Positions 11,100-22,000 of a DNA stretch of 64,000 nucleotides are shown one piece after another. The stretch is from Oxytricha trifallax (Eukaryota > Ciliophora > Spirotrichea > Sporadotrichida > Oxytrichidae). How positions within the stretch are numbered: position 1 is the stretch's first letter; each line of letters starts with the position of its first letter. The stretch is taken from positions 1 through 64,000 of the forward strand of contig ARYC01017113.1 in assembly GCA_000711775.1 (NCBI GenBank). Direction: 5' to 3'. Made by a program: the position numbers and the translations under genes. The notes under the pieces were generated by a model. That model saw only the letters and a program-made list of their open reading frames with translations, did not search any database and was not told the DNA's origin.

Positions 11100-12552
11100 T
11101 TTATGATGAAAAGTATTTAGATTTACTGTTCCAGCTGAGGTATGGTACGAGTATTAATATGTAGTAAGTCAAACCAGTGCTGAATTATGTAGCTATAGCA
11201 TAGCTCTTACACAAGAGTGCCTCAACTGTTAGGTATCTGCATGTTATTTGTTTAGTATTTTAATTCTGGTACTTGAAAACATCTAGTAAGAAAAAAAAGT
11301 TCACTCAGACCCATATTGACTACCTCTACTTGTGATTCTAAGACTTTAAAGTATTGGGCATACACATTTTCCTCTTGACTGAGCGAGCTGTAATGTTTCA
11401 TCGCAGGTTTCCTGACATGAGTATCTCAATTTAGACTATAGCCATCAATAAATTTTGAATATTTACCAAGGATTAGATATAATCAACAATTTCAATTTAG
11501 TTTTTATTTATATTTTTAATTTAAGAATTTTAACCACATACCAACCCTAACAGCCACTTCATTCAGGATAGAGAGTGGTATAGTGTGAGAATAATTATTA
11601 ATTCACATTATGCAATAAAAATAACATTTCGTTTATATAAAGCAACATTAAGTTTTTAATGATAATTAAATAATCCTAAAACTTATTATATTCTTTTATT
11701 TTAACAAAAAGTATTTTAAATTATATTATTATTACTAGTTTAATTTTAGTAGTAAGAATTTTAATTAATTATCATTAAAAAATTAATGTTGCTTTATATA
11801 ATTGAAATGTTGTTTTTATTGCATAATATGAATTAATTATTATTTTCACTCTATCTTGAATAATGTGGCTGTTAGGGATGAAGTGTGGTTAAAATACTTA
11901 AATTAAAAAATATAAATAAAATTTGTATTTAAATTGCTGATTATTATCTTTTTATATAAATATTCAAATTTTTATTGAATATTTATAAAAGAAATGGTAT
12001 TACTTTCAATACTGTCAACAGAGTAAAGAGAGTAATTGATTTTACAGTGCTATTTTATAGTAATAATTTAAAATATATATATGATTAAATGCAGAGGGCT
12101 ATTGACAATAACATCAAGTTCATACACGCTGATGAAGCTGTGTTTACATTCAATACCTTTATTAATAAGTGATGGTACAAAAAGAATGATAATGTTGAAG
12201 TTTATGACTAAAAAGTGAAGGTTGTCTCCCACGCAATTTTAGCTGGTATTAGCAAAGATTCAGGTCTAGAAACTTTTGTGATTCCTCACTCTATCAAGCG
12301 AGAGCAGTATTTAGAATTCTTACATAGGCAAAGAGATAAATATAACTATTAAGAGATCATTATGTTTCTTGATAACTTCTCAGTTCATTAGACTAAGGAG
12401 TGTAAGAAAACTTATGAAGAGTTGAACATAACTCCTGAGTATAACGTTCCCTATAGTCCACAGTTTAATGGATAAAATTCTACTGGAGTCAATCAAGACA
12501 CACTCCAAGAAATTGCAACTGTATCCTAATAAATGAATTGCCTATAGATACA
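11100..12552 (+). pseudogene. Decayed DD34E transposase of family T1
   Basis: Ciliate-code frame beginning around 12,080 reads NNIKFIHADEAVFTFNTF (first catalytic Asp), then NVEVYDQKVKVVSHAILAGI, ETFVIPHSIKREQYLEFL, IIMFLDNFSVHQTKECKK (second Asp) and YNVPYSPQFNG just before the expected Glu. This is the Tc1/mariner DDE pattern with 34-residue spacing, as the better preserved end of the 55.5-kb copy shows. Damage: an in-frame TGA at about 12,170 where relatives read a Trp-containing motif, loss of the Glu codon context at about 12,475, and a 473-bp foldback inserted in the upstream helix-turn-helix part (11,300-11,460). Non-functional. Plain DNA transposon; the protein would act in the germline nucleus. 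Confidence 0.75.
11476..11948. mobile_element. Foldback element, family F2, inside a transposase
   Basis: Near-palindrome of about 473 bp. The left arm runs from GATATAATCAACAATTTC through ACCAACCCTAACAGCCAC and CATTATGCAATAAAAA to about 11,670. The right arm, the inverse of it, runs from about 11,755 to AAATTGCTGATTATTATC. It has no coding capacity. Flanking sequence on both sides is transposase, matching the uninterrupted copy near 55,880, so this is a secondary insertion. Confidence 0.75.
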
Positions 12553-12689
12553 GTAGACTTGATTAAGAGTAGCTGCATGAGAGTGAGCAAAGTTAATACA
12601 ACAGTTTGTGCGAGAGAGGGAAGAATGAATGTTTATAAATAAATTTTAAATTTAAATTTAATGAATAAATTCAAATTTTAAATTAACTC

Positions 12690-13461
12690 AGAAACGGAAT
12701 TGATACTCTTTCTTCTCCTCTTTAAGGCTTGCTTAGGCCAAATATTTCTTCTCTAAGTACAGCTCCTGCATCTATGTTCATTTCATCTGGCTTTTAAATA
12801 TCTTTATATAGTATATTACACACTTCAAAATAGTCAATGAATTTCTATCTCTGTGTACTATTGCATACTTTTTCATTAGGAGTATACCAGTTCCAGGTTT
12901 CCCTACAAAATTATGAATCAAAGCTTTCTAGATAGGAATAGATGTTTGTAAGCCCTTGCAAGCCATGACTGGCTTATTAGTATGCCTTGCTTCTTGTAAT
13001 TTTCAGGAGAAATTGAGTAACATTTCTTGCGAGCTTCTTCAATGATCTCTCTGAAATATCTTTCTCTTAAAGTGCCAAGAACACCAAAGAAGAAGCTCCT
13101 TTCTGGAAGATTGTTAGAGAGTTGTTTCTTGATATAATGATAAACTACCAACTCTTCATCATTCATCGCATCATGGTAGAGATTTGTTACTGAAATCTCT
13201 GGATAATTTGGAGTTTCTATAAACTTAATTTCAATTTTTTTGAAGGCTTTCTTTTCATCACAGAGTATAGCTTTAAGATCAAATTTTGGGATCTTTCATC
13301 GTTGGGAGGGATAATCCACACAATCATATATGATTAAGTATATATTAGATGATTACCAAGTTGAGTGAGGTATCGATTAAATCTTCTTCCTTGCTTCTAA
13401 ATCTTGAGATCATTTCTTAAGCTTCAACCCTCTTCATTGCAGTAATTATAGATTCCATCAT
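12690..13461 (-). pseudogene. T1 second ORF (ORF2), unknown function, decayed
   Basis: Starts at ATG 13461-13459 (MMESIITAMKRV in the ciliate code). The best block (about 13,270-12,910) reads IEIKFIETPNYPEISVTNLY, NDEELVVYHYIKKQLSNNLP, ERSFFFGVLGTLRERYFREI, ENYKKQGILISQSWLARAY and ends at an in-frame TGA. It lies convergent to the transposase, with about 140 bp between them. Homologous blocks in the same place occur in three other copies, which shows it is a real element gene and not a shadow. A stop lies early in the frame (about 13,327), so this copy is broken. The composition is charged and helical, without membrane segments. I do not recognise a domain. Confidence 0.6.
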
Positions 13462-13659
13462 TGTTCCTTCTCTTGTTATTGAATTTCAAATTTTAATATA
13501 AAGATTTCTGGATCCTACTGTTTATAATCTCAGTATTAAATATGAGCATCTTATAGGAGGTTAACCTGGTAAAGATACGTGGAGAAAGCTGGCAGAAGCT
13601 GTAACAAACTTCAGAGATGAAGCTCCATTTTTATCAATTTAGTTCCATTAAATTAATTT

Positions 13660-13860
13660 TAAATTGGTTAAAATTTAATTAGTACCGGTACTAAATCGTT
13701 TAAATTTAATTAGTACCAATTTAATAGTACCAAAACTTAATTAGTACCCAGTTAGAAACGAATGAGGTTTTAATGAAAAAGTTCTAAAATAGTTCAAAAC
13801 CTAATTGGTATCAATACTAACCTAACTTTATACTTGGTTGGTACCAAAATCAAAATTATT
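13660..13860. repeat. Cluster of TTAATTAGTACC-type repeats
   Basis: Short units TTAATTAGTACC, TTTAATAGTACC and their near-complements (GGTACTAAA, GGTACCAAA) recur about six times in 200 bp next to the ORF2 start side of the T1 copy. Directly repeated and partly palindromic sub-terminal repeats of this sort can serve as transposase binding sites, but that is inference. Confidence 0.4.
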
Positions 13861-14199
13861 ATGCATGAAATTAGAAAAATTATAGTTATAAACTAAGCAT
13901 AAATATTATCTCTACTACCTGAAAACAACCATTATTGCTACAGTACCAACTCCTCTACAGAATTACTATATCTAGACAAGTTATTAGAGCTTATTAATAG
14001 AAATTTAAATTTGAATTCAATCATGGCAGCTAGCTTAAATCGAAAAACAGTTTCTTTTGGATAAGGTAATTCATAGCTCAACTTTGGGTCCCCAAGAAAC
14101 CAGAAGTAATCATGATGCTTTTTAAATAAAATAAAGTGAATTAGAAAATTAATTTACAATAATAGTAATAGTAATAACAACAGTAGTAATAGTAAATCT

Positions 14200-14400
14200 A
14201 AAAAAAACGTTTCATCTTCATCTTCCTCCTCATCTTCATCGTCTTCATCACCAATATTGACTTCCTGTGCCCTTCTCTCTGCGACTTCCTGAAGTTCCTC
14301 TTCGTTGACGCCCTCAGTCTTGTCAGGTGCAACCCTTGTAAAAATAAAATGTTAGATATGTTTTTTGTAACTTAAATTTTTGTTGAATGACACAGAGCAC
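14200..14400 (-). CDS. Short acidic-tail coding fragment
   Basis: Minus strand reads TRVAPDKTEGVNEEELQEVA and then a run of Glu/Asp (DEDDEDEEEDEDE) followed by Leu repeats. GC content and codon use differ sharply from the flanks. An upstream ATG at about 14,380 (MSDQSAL) might be joined by a mini-intron, but I could not settle the splice sites. It sits between ORF2 and the zinc-finger/kinase remnant of the T1 mosaic. It may be an element gene fragment or an unrelated capture. Confidence 0.3.
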
Positions 14401-14559
14401 TCTGATCAGACATGTTCTAAATTATTTATTTGTCTATTTATTATTTAATACAATTCACTTTATTTAGAAAATTTCATGAATCTATATTAAAAGTGAAGTT
14501 GAGCTAAGAGCTCTAGAGTTTTGAGGCAGAGGTCTTTAAATTGAATTTTAAAACAAGAA

Positions 14560-15672
14560 ATAGAAAGCAGAGGTAGAATTTAAACATAATGTTGAATAAT
14601 TGATTGAGAAAGAAAAAGAACAGCGACCAATAGAAAGAATTAAAACATTTTAGTGAAGACTGCTAAAATTTCATTTAAGCTAAAGTTTTTAGTTGAAGAG
14701 GTACAGCAAACAGATACACTCTGGTAGAGCTATAATCTATTTAAGCAGGATAAAGTGGATGGTAGGTATTAGTGCACAACATGCATGAAATCTTATACTC
14801 ACTCAGCCAAATTAAAGAGGCAAATGCAAAAGCACCTTGTCAAGCGAATTCCGAAATAAAGATTTAGAACTTAATAGCTTATACTTGCTAAAAGAATAAA
14901 TAACTCTCCTCAGTCATAAAGAGAACAGGAGAAGAAGCTGAAGAGACAAAAGCGTTTTGAATCAATGAATCAGTCAGCCAACGGTACTCTTGTAGAATGT
15001 ATTTAAAAGAGATCTGTGTATATACGTGCATTGAATGCAATTGATATTGACAGCTGTTTTAAATTACTTGCATTTTTACCTACCAAGAAAGGCTAAATTA
15101 TCGTGGTTGATGAGCTTGTTTACAAAGTACATCCTTTCAAGTATATCATAAGAATTTGAAATGACTTTGAGAGAGTATCTCTATCAAAATGGATAACCAG
15201 ATGATGAAAATGAGATACTCAAAAATCATTAAGGGTGTATAATAGCTCCATGAACTTGGTTATGTGTCTTGAGATTTGATGCCTGAAAATGTTATGTTAA
15301 ATCTCTGTACCATTAGAAATAGTATTCATTGATTTAAATAGAGCGATAAGATAAGAGATAGTAACTTTGGCTAAGGTGCTTAGCACAGAAGGATACTTTC
15401 CAAAAAGAGAAGTGGACAAATGGTCTGTTTAGTGTAATGTTTTGACAGTAGCTGCCAAAATCTTAGAGTGCAATTTGAAAATATGTGTTTATTTAGAAAA
15501 AAAAAAGCACGATAAATAATCAATAAGTTTGGCTTCTAAACATTTAAAACAGGAAGATATCTGCAATTAAATTAAGAATCGTAAGGGCTTCAGCTTTTTT
15601 TAAGATAATCCTTAGACATACATGAAAAACTTAAGAGTGCTAGATTCAAGAGATATCACAAAGATAAGATGA
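14560..15672 (+). pseudogene. Zinc-finger/protein-kinase-like gene, decayed (T1 mosaic)
   Basis: In the ciliate code a C2H2-like finger appears at about 14,765 (YQCTTCMKSYTHSAKLKR then QMQKH; the expected first His is Gln). It is followed by a Lys/Arg/Gln-rich linker, then kinase-like blocks in successive broken frames: KVHPFKYIIRI, EMTLREYLYQNGQPDDENE, IIKGVQQLHELGYVS before DLMPENVML (the HRDxxxxN catalytic loop, with a stop where the His/Arg would be), IVFIDLNRAIR (DFG-like position), and GYFPKREVDKWSVQ (DxWS of subdomain IX). At least three frame changes or stops, so dead. The order (N-lobe to C-lobe) is complete, which argues against coincidence. It precedes the right inverted end by about 75 bp. 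Oxytricha TBE elements carry a small zinc-finger/kinase-motif gene; the likeness is inference. Confidence 0.6.
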
Positions 15673-15744
15673 TAAAATTTGTTTGAATTAAGAAAGTAAA
15701 TATTCATTAAATATTCAATAAATTCACATAAAACCTGCGTTTTG

Positions 15745-15835
15745 TTTACTAACCCTCGTAAGTCCCCAACTATACACTACAAATCAAGGCACTTATAAAC
15801 CTTATTAAAAGGGTTTTGGGGTTTTACTGGAGATT
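15745..15835 (-). repeat. Right terminal inverted repeat of T1 mosaic
   Basis: Reverse complement reads CCAAAACCCTTTTAATAAGG, TTTATAAGTGCCTTGATT and TGTATAGTTGGGGACTTA, the same motif order as the left end at 10,969-11,075. Divergence is considerable, fitting an old insertion. Confidence 0.5.
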
Positions 15836-15849
15836 AACCTTTTACACAT

Positions 15850-16075
15850 ATTTAGAAAAAGATCGATGAAATTACTCCAAATTTCAAGTTTAAATCCATT
15901 ATATTCAAACTTTATCCATTAAAATGTTAATATTATTAATTTAATAAGGGGATCCTTCTAATTTTCCTTAAATATAATTTAATGGTTAAATTAAATTTAA
16001 TAACTGTATTCGATGGTAAAGTATAAATAATAAAATTAAAAAATTTTGTAGTAATTTACAAGAACGTTTTATGTG
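15850..16075. repeat. Fragment of T1 ORF2-side terminal region
   Basis: Aligns by eye with 57,500-57,690 (CAAACTTTATCCATTAAA versus CAAACTTTCTCCATTAAA; TTACAAGAACGT versus TTACAAGAACAT) and in part with 13,600-13,660. It is the flank of another T1 copy, cut off by the tandem array that follows. Confidence 0.45.
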
Positions 16076-16087
16076 CACCAATTACAT

Positions 16088-19000
16088 ATTCACTTTGCAT
16101 TTGACGATGACACAGAAGACTTGAAAATGGTTTAAATTAAATTTTAGACAATTCAAAACATTTCATTTTAAAGTACCACACAAAGAAATTGTTCATTTCC
16201 AAAGCCCTCATGGAGGCAATGCTCTCAAACCATTTAAAGTTGTTTAGAATTGTTCACCACATTGAAATTAGTCTGAAAACACAATTTAAAATGGTCACTG
16301 ATGTTACATCTAAAAGTAACAAAATGATTACTTTAAATTTAAGAGACGATTTGATACATAATATTTTATATTTCAATATATACTTTATGAAAGTCACAAA
16401 TCGGAGGGAGAATAAACTCATGTGAATTCAAAAGTATTCTACTCTTGCTTGTTACAGTTTTCTTAATTATAAGCTCGCTAGATTATTCACTTTGCATTTG
16501 ACGATGACACAGAACACTTGAAAATGGTTTAAATTAAATTTTAGACAATTCAAAACATTTCATTTTAAAGTACCACACAAAGAAATTGTTCATTTCCAAA
16601 GCCCTCATGGAGGCAATGCTCTCAAACCATTTAAAGATGTTTAGAATTGTTCACCACATTGAAATAAGTCTGAAAACACAATTTAAAATGGTCACTGATG
16701 TTACATATAAAAGTAACAAAATGATTACTATAAATTTAAGAGACGATTTGATACATAATATTTTATATTTCAATATATACTTTATGAAAGTCACAAATCG
16801 GAGGGAGAATAAACTCATGTGAATTCAAAAGTATTCTACTCTTGCTTGTTACAGTTTTCTTTATTATAAGCTCGCAAGATTATTCACTTTGCATTTGACG
16901 ATGACACAGAACACTTGAAAATGGTTTAAATTAAATTTTAGACAATTCAAAACATTTCATTTTAAAGTACCACACAAAGAAATTGTTCATTTCCAAAGCC
17001 CTCATGGAGGTAATGCTCTCAAACCATTTAAAGTTGCTTAGAATTGTTAACCACATTTAAATTATTCTGAAAACACAATTTAAAATAATCACTGATGTTA
17101 CATCTAAAAGTAACAAAATGATTACTTTAAAATTAAGAGATGATTTAATACATAATATTTTATATTTCAATATATACTTTATGAAAGTCACAAATCGGAG
17201 GGAGAATAAACTCATGTGAATTTAAAAGTATTCTACTCTTGCTTGTTACAGTTTTCTTTATTATAAGCTCGCAAGATTATTCACTTTGCATTTGACGATG
17301 ACACAGAACACTTGAAAATGGTTTAAATTAAATTTTAGACAATTCAAAACATTTCATTTTAAAGTACCACACAAAGAAATTGTTCATTTCCAAAGCCCTC
17401 ATGGAGGTAATGCTCTCAAACCATTTAAAGTTGCTTAGAATTGTTAACCACATTTAAATTATTCTGAAAACACAATTTAAAATAATCACTGATGTTACAT
17501 CTAAAAGTAACAAAATGATTACTTTAAAATTAAGAGATGATTTAATACATAATATTTTATATTTCAATATATACTTTATGAAAGTCACAAATCGGAGGGA
17601 GAATAAACTCATGTGAATTCAAAAGTATTCTACTCTTGCTTGTTACAGTTTTCTTTATTATAAGCTCGCAAGATTATTCACTTTGCATTTGACGATGACA
17701 CAGAACACTTAAAAATGGTTTAAATTAAATTTTAGACAATTCAAAACATTTCATTTTAAAGTACCACACAAAGAAATTGTTCATTTCCAAAGCCCTCATG
17801 GAGGCAATGCTCTCAAACCATTTAAAGTTGCTTAGAATTGTTCACCACATTTAAATTATTCTGAAAACACAATTTAAAATAGTCACTGATGTTACATCTA
17901 AAAGTAACAAAATGATTACTTTAAAATTAAGAGACGATTTGATACATAATATTTTATATTTCAATATATACTTTATGAAAGTCACAAATCGGAGGGAGAA
18001 TAAACTCATGTGAATTCAAAAGTATTCTACTCTTGCTTGTTACAGTTTTCTTTATTATAAGCTCGCAAGATTATTCACTTTGCATTTGACGATGACACAG
18101 AACACTTGAAAATGGTTTAAATTAAATTTTAGACAATTCAAAACATTTCATTTTAAAGTACCACACAAAGAAATTGTTCATTTCCAAAGCCCTCATGGAG
18201 GCAATGCTCTCAAACCATTTAAAGTTGTTGTTTAGAATTGTTCACCACATTGAAATAAGTCTGAAAACACAATTTAAATTGGTTACTGATGTTACATCTA
18301 AAAGTAACAAAATGATTACTTTAAATTTAAGAGATGATTTGATACATAATATTTTATATTTCAATATATACTTTATGAAAGTCACAAATCGGAGGGAGAA
18401 TAAACTCATGTGAATTCAAAAGTATTCAACTCTTGCTTGTTACAGTTTTCTTTATTATAAGCTCGCTAGATTATTCACTTTGCATTTGACGATGACACAG
18501 AACACTTGAAAATGGTTTAAATTAAATTTTAGACAATTCAAAACATTTCATTTTAAAGTACCACACAAAGAAATTGTTCATTTCCAAAGCCCTCATGGAG
18601 GCAATGCTTTCAAACCATTTAAAGTTGTTGCTTAGAATTGTTCACCACACTTATATTATTCTGAAAACACAATTTAAAATAGTCACTGATGTTACATCTA
18701 AAAGTAACAAAATGATTACTTTAAATTTAAGAGACGATTAGATACATAATATTTTATATTTCAATATATACTTTATGAAAGTCACAAATCGGAGGGAGAA
18801 TAAACTCATGTGAATTCAAAAGTATTCTACTCTTGCTTGTTACAGTTTTCTTTATTATAAGCTCGCAAGATTATTCACTTTGCATTTGACGATGACACAG
18901 AACACTTGAAAATGGTTTAAATTAAATTTTAGACAATTCAAAACATTTCATTTTAAAGTACCACACAAAGAAATTGTTCATTTCCAAAGCCCTCATGGAG

Positions 19001-22000
19001 GCAATGCTCTCAAACCATTTAAAGATGTTTAGAATTGTTCACCACATTGAAATAAGTCTGAAAACACAATTTAAAATGGTCACTGATGTTACATATAAAA
19101 GTAACAAAATGATTACTATAAATTTAAGAGACGATTTGATACATAATATTTTATATTTCAATATATACTTTATGAAAGTCACAAATCGGAGGGAGAATAA
19201 ACTCATGTGAATTCAAAAGTATTCTACTCTTGCTTGTTACAGTTTTCTTTATTATAAGCTCGCAAGATTATTCACTTTGCATTTGACGATGACACAGAAC
19301 ACTTGAAAATGGTTTAAATTAAATTTTAGACAATTCAAAACATTTCATTTTAAAGTACCACACAAAGAAATTGTTCATTTCCAAAGCCCTCATGGAGGCA
19401 ATGCTCTCAAACCATTTAAAGTTGCTTAGAATTGTTAACCACATTTAAATTATTCTGAAAACACAATTTAAAATGGTCACTGATGTTACATCTAAAAGTA
19501 ACAAAATGATTACTTTAAATTTAAGAGATGATTTAATACATAATATTTTATATTTCAATATATACTTTATGAAAGTCACAAATCGGAGGGAGAATAAACT
19601 CATGTGAATTCAAAAGTATTCTACTCTTGCTTGTTACAGTTTTCTTAATTATAAGCTCGCAAGATTATTCACTTTGCATTTGACGATGACACAGAACACT
19701 TGAAAATGGTTTAAATTAAATTTTAGACAATTCAAAACATTTCATTTTAAAGTACCACACAAAGAAATTGTTCATTTCCAAAGCCCTCATGGAGGTAATG
19801 CTCTCAAACCATTTAAAGTTGCTTAGAATTGTTAACCACATTTAAATTATTCTGAAAACACAATTTAAAATAATCACTGATGTTACATCTAAAAGTAACA
19901 AAATGATTACTTTAAATTTAAGAGATGATTTGATACATAATATTTTATATTTCAATATATACTTTATGAAAGTCACAAATCGGAGGGAGAATAAACTCAT
20001 GTGAATTCAAAAGTATTCTACTCTTGCTTGTTACAGTTTTCTTTATTATAAGCTCGCAAGATTATTCACTTTGCATTTGACGATGACACAGAACACTTGA
20101 AAATGGTTTAAATTAAATTTTAGACAATTCAAAACATTTCATTTTAAAGTACCACACAAAGAAATTGTTCATTTCCAAAGCCCTCATGGAGGTAATGCTC
20201 TCAAACCATTTAAAGTTGCTTAGAATTGTTAACCACATTTAAATTATTCTGAAAACACAATTTAAAATAATCACTGATGTTACATCTAAAAGTAACAAAA
20301 TGATTACTTTAAAATTAAGAGATGATTTAATACATAATATTTTATATTTCAATATATACTTTATGAAAGTCACAAATCGGAGGGAGAATAAACTCATGTG
20401 AATTCAAAAGTATTCTACTCTTGCTTGTTACAGTTTTCTTTATTATAAGCTCGCAAGATTATTCACTTTGCATTTGACGATGACACAGAACACTTGAAAA
20501 TGGTTTAAATTAAATTTTAGACAATTCAAAACATTTCATTTTAAAGTACCACACAAAGAAATTGTTCATTTCCAAAGCCCTCATGGAGGTAATGCTCTCA
20601 AACCATTTAAAGTTGCTTAGAATTGTTAACCACATTTAAATTATTCTGAAAACACAATTTAAAATAATCACTGATGTTACATCTAAAAGTAACAAAATGA
20701 TTACTTTAAAATTAAGAGATGATTTAATACATAATATTTTATATTTCAATATATACTTTATGAAAGTCACAAATCGGAGGGAGAATAAACTCATGTGAAT
20801 TCAAAAGTATTCTACTCTTGCTTGTTACAGTTTTCTTAATTATAAGCTCGCAAGATTATTCACTTTGCATTTGACGATGACACAGAACACTTGAAAATGG
20901 TTTAAATTAAATTTTAGACAATTCAAAACATTTCATTTTAAAGTACCACACAAAGAAATTGTTCATTTCCAAAGCCCTCATGGAGGTAATGCTCTCAAAC
21001 CATTTAAAGTTGCTTAGAATTGTTAACCACATTTAAATTATTCTGAAAACACAATTTAAAATAATCACTGATGTTACATCTAAAAGTAACAAAATGATTA
21101 CTTTAAAATTAAGAGATGATTTAATACATAATATTTTATATTTCAATATATACTTTATGAAAGTCACAAATCGGAGGGAGAATAAACTCATGTGAATTCA
21201 AAAGTATTCTACTCTTGCTTGTTACAGTTTTCTTAATTATAAGCTCGCAAGATTATTCACTTTGCATTTGACGATGACACAGAACACTTGAAAATGGTTT
21301 AAATTAAATTTTAGACAATTCAAAACATTTCATTTTAAAGTACCACACAAAGAAATTGTTCATTTCCAAAGCCCTCATGGAGGCAATGCTCTCAAACCAT
21401 TTAAAGTTGCTTAGAATTGTTAACCACATTTAAATTATTCTGAAAACACAATTTAAAATAATCACTGATGTTACATCTAAAAGTAACAAAATGATTACTT
21501 TAAAATTAAGAGATGATTTAATACATAATATTTTATATTTCAATATATACTTTATGAAAGTCACAAATCGGAGGGAGAATAAACTCATGTGAATTCAAAA
21601 GTATTCTACTCTTGCTTGTTACAGTTTTCTAAATTATAAGCTCGCAAAATTATTCACTTTGCATTTGACGATGACACAGAACACTTGAAAATGGTTTAAA
21701 TTAAATTTTAGACAATTCAAAACATTTCATTTTAAAGTACCACACAAAGAAATTGTTCATTTCCAAAGCCCTCATGGAGGCAATGCTCTCAAACCATTTA
21801 AAGTTGCTTAGAATTGTTCACCACATTTAAATTATTCTGAAAACACAATTTAAAATGGTCACTGATGTTACATCTAAAAGTAACAAAATGATTACTTTAA
21901 ATTTAAGAGATGATTTAATACATAATATTTTATATTTCAATATATACTTTATGAAAGTCACAAATCGGAGGGAGAATAAACTCATGTGAATTCAAAAGTA

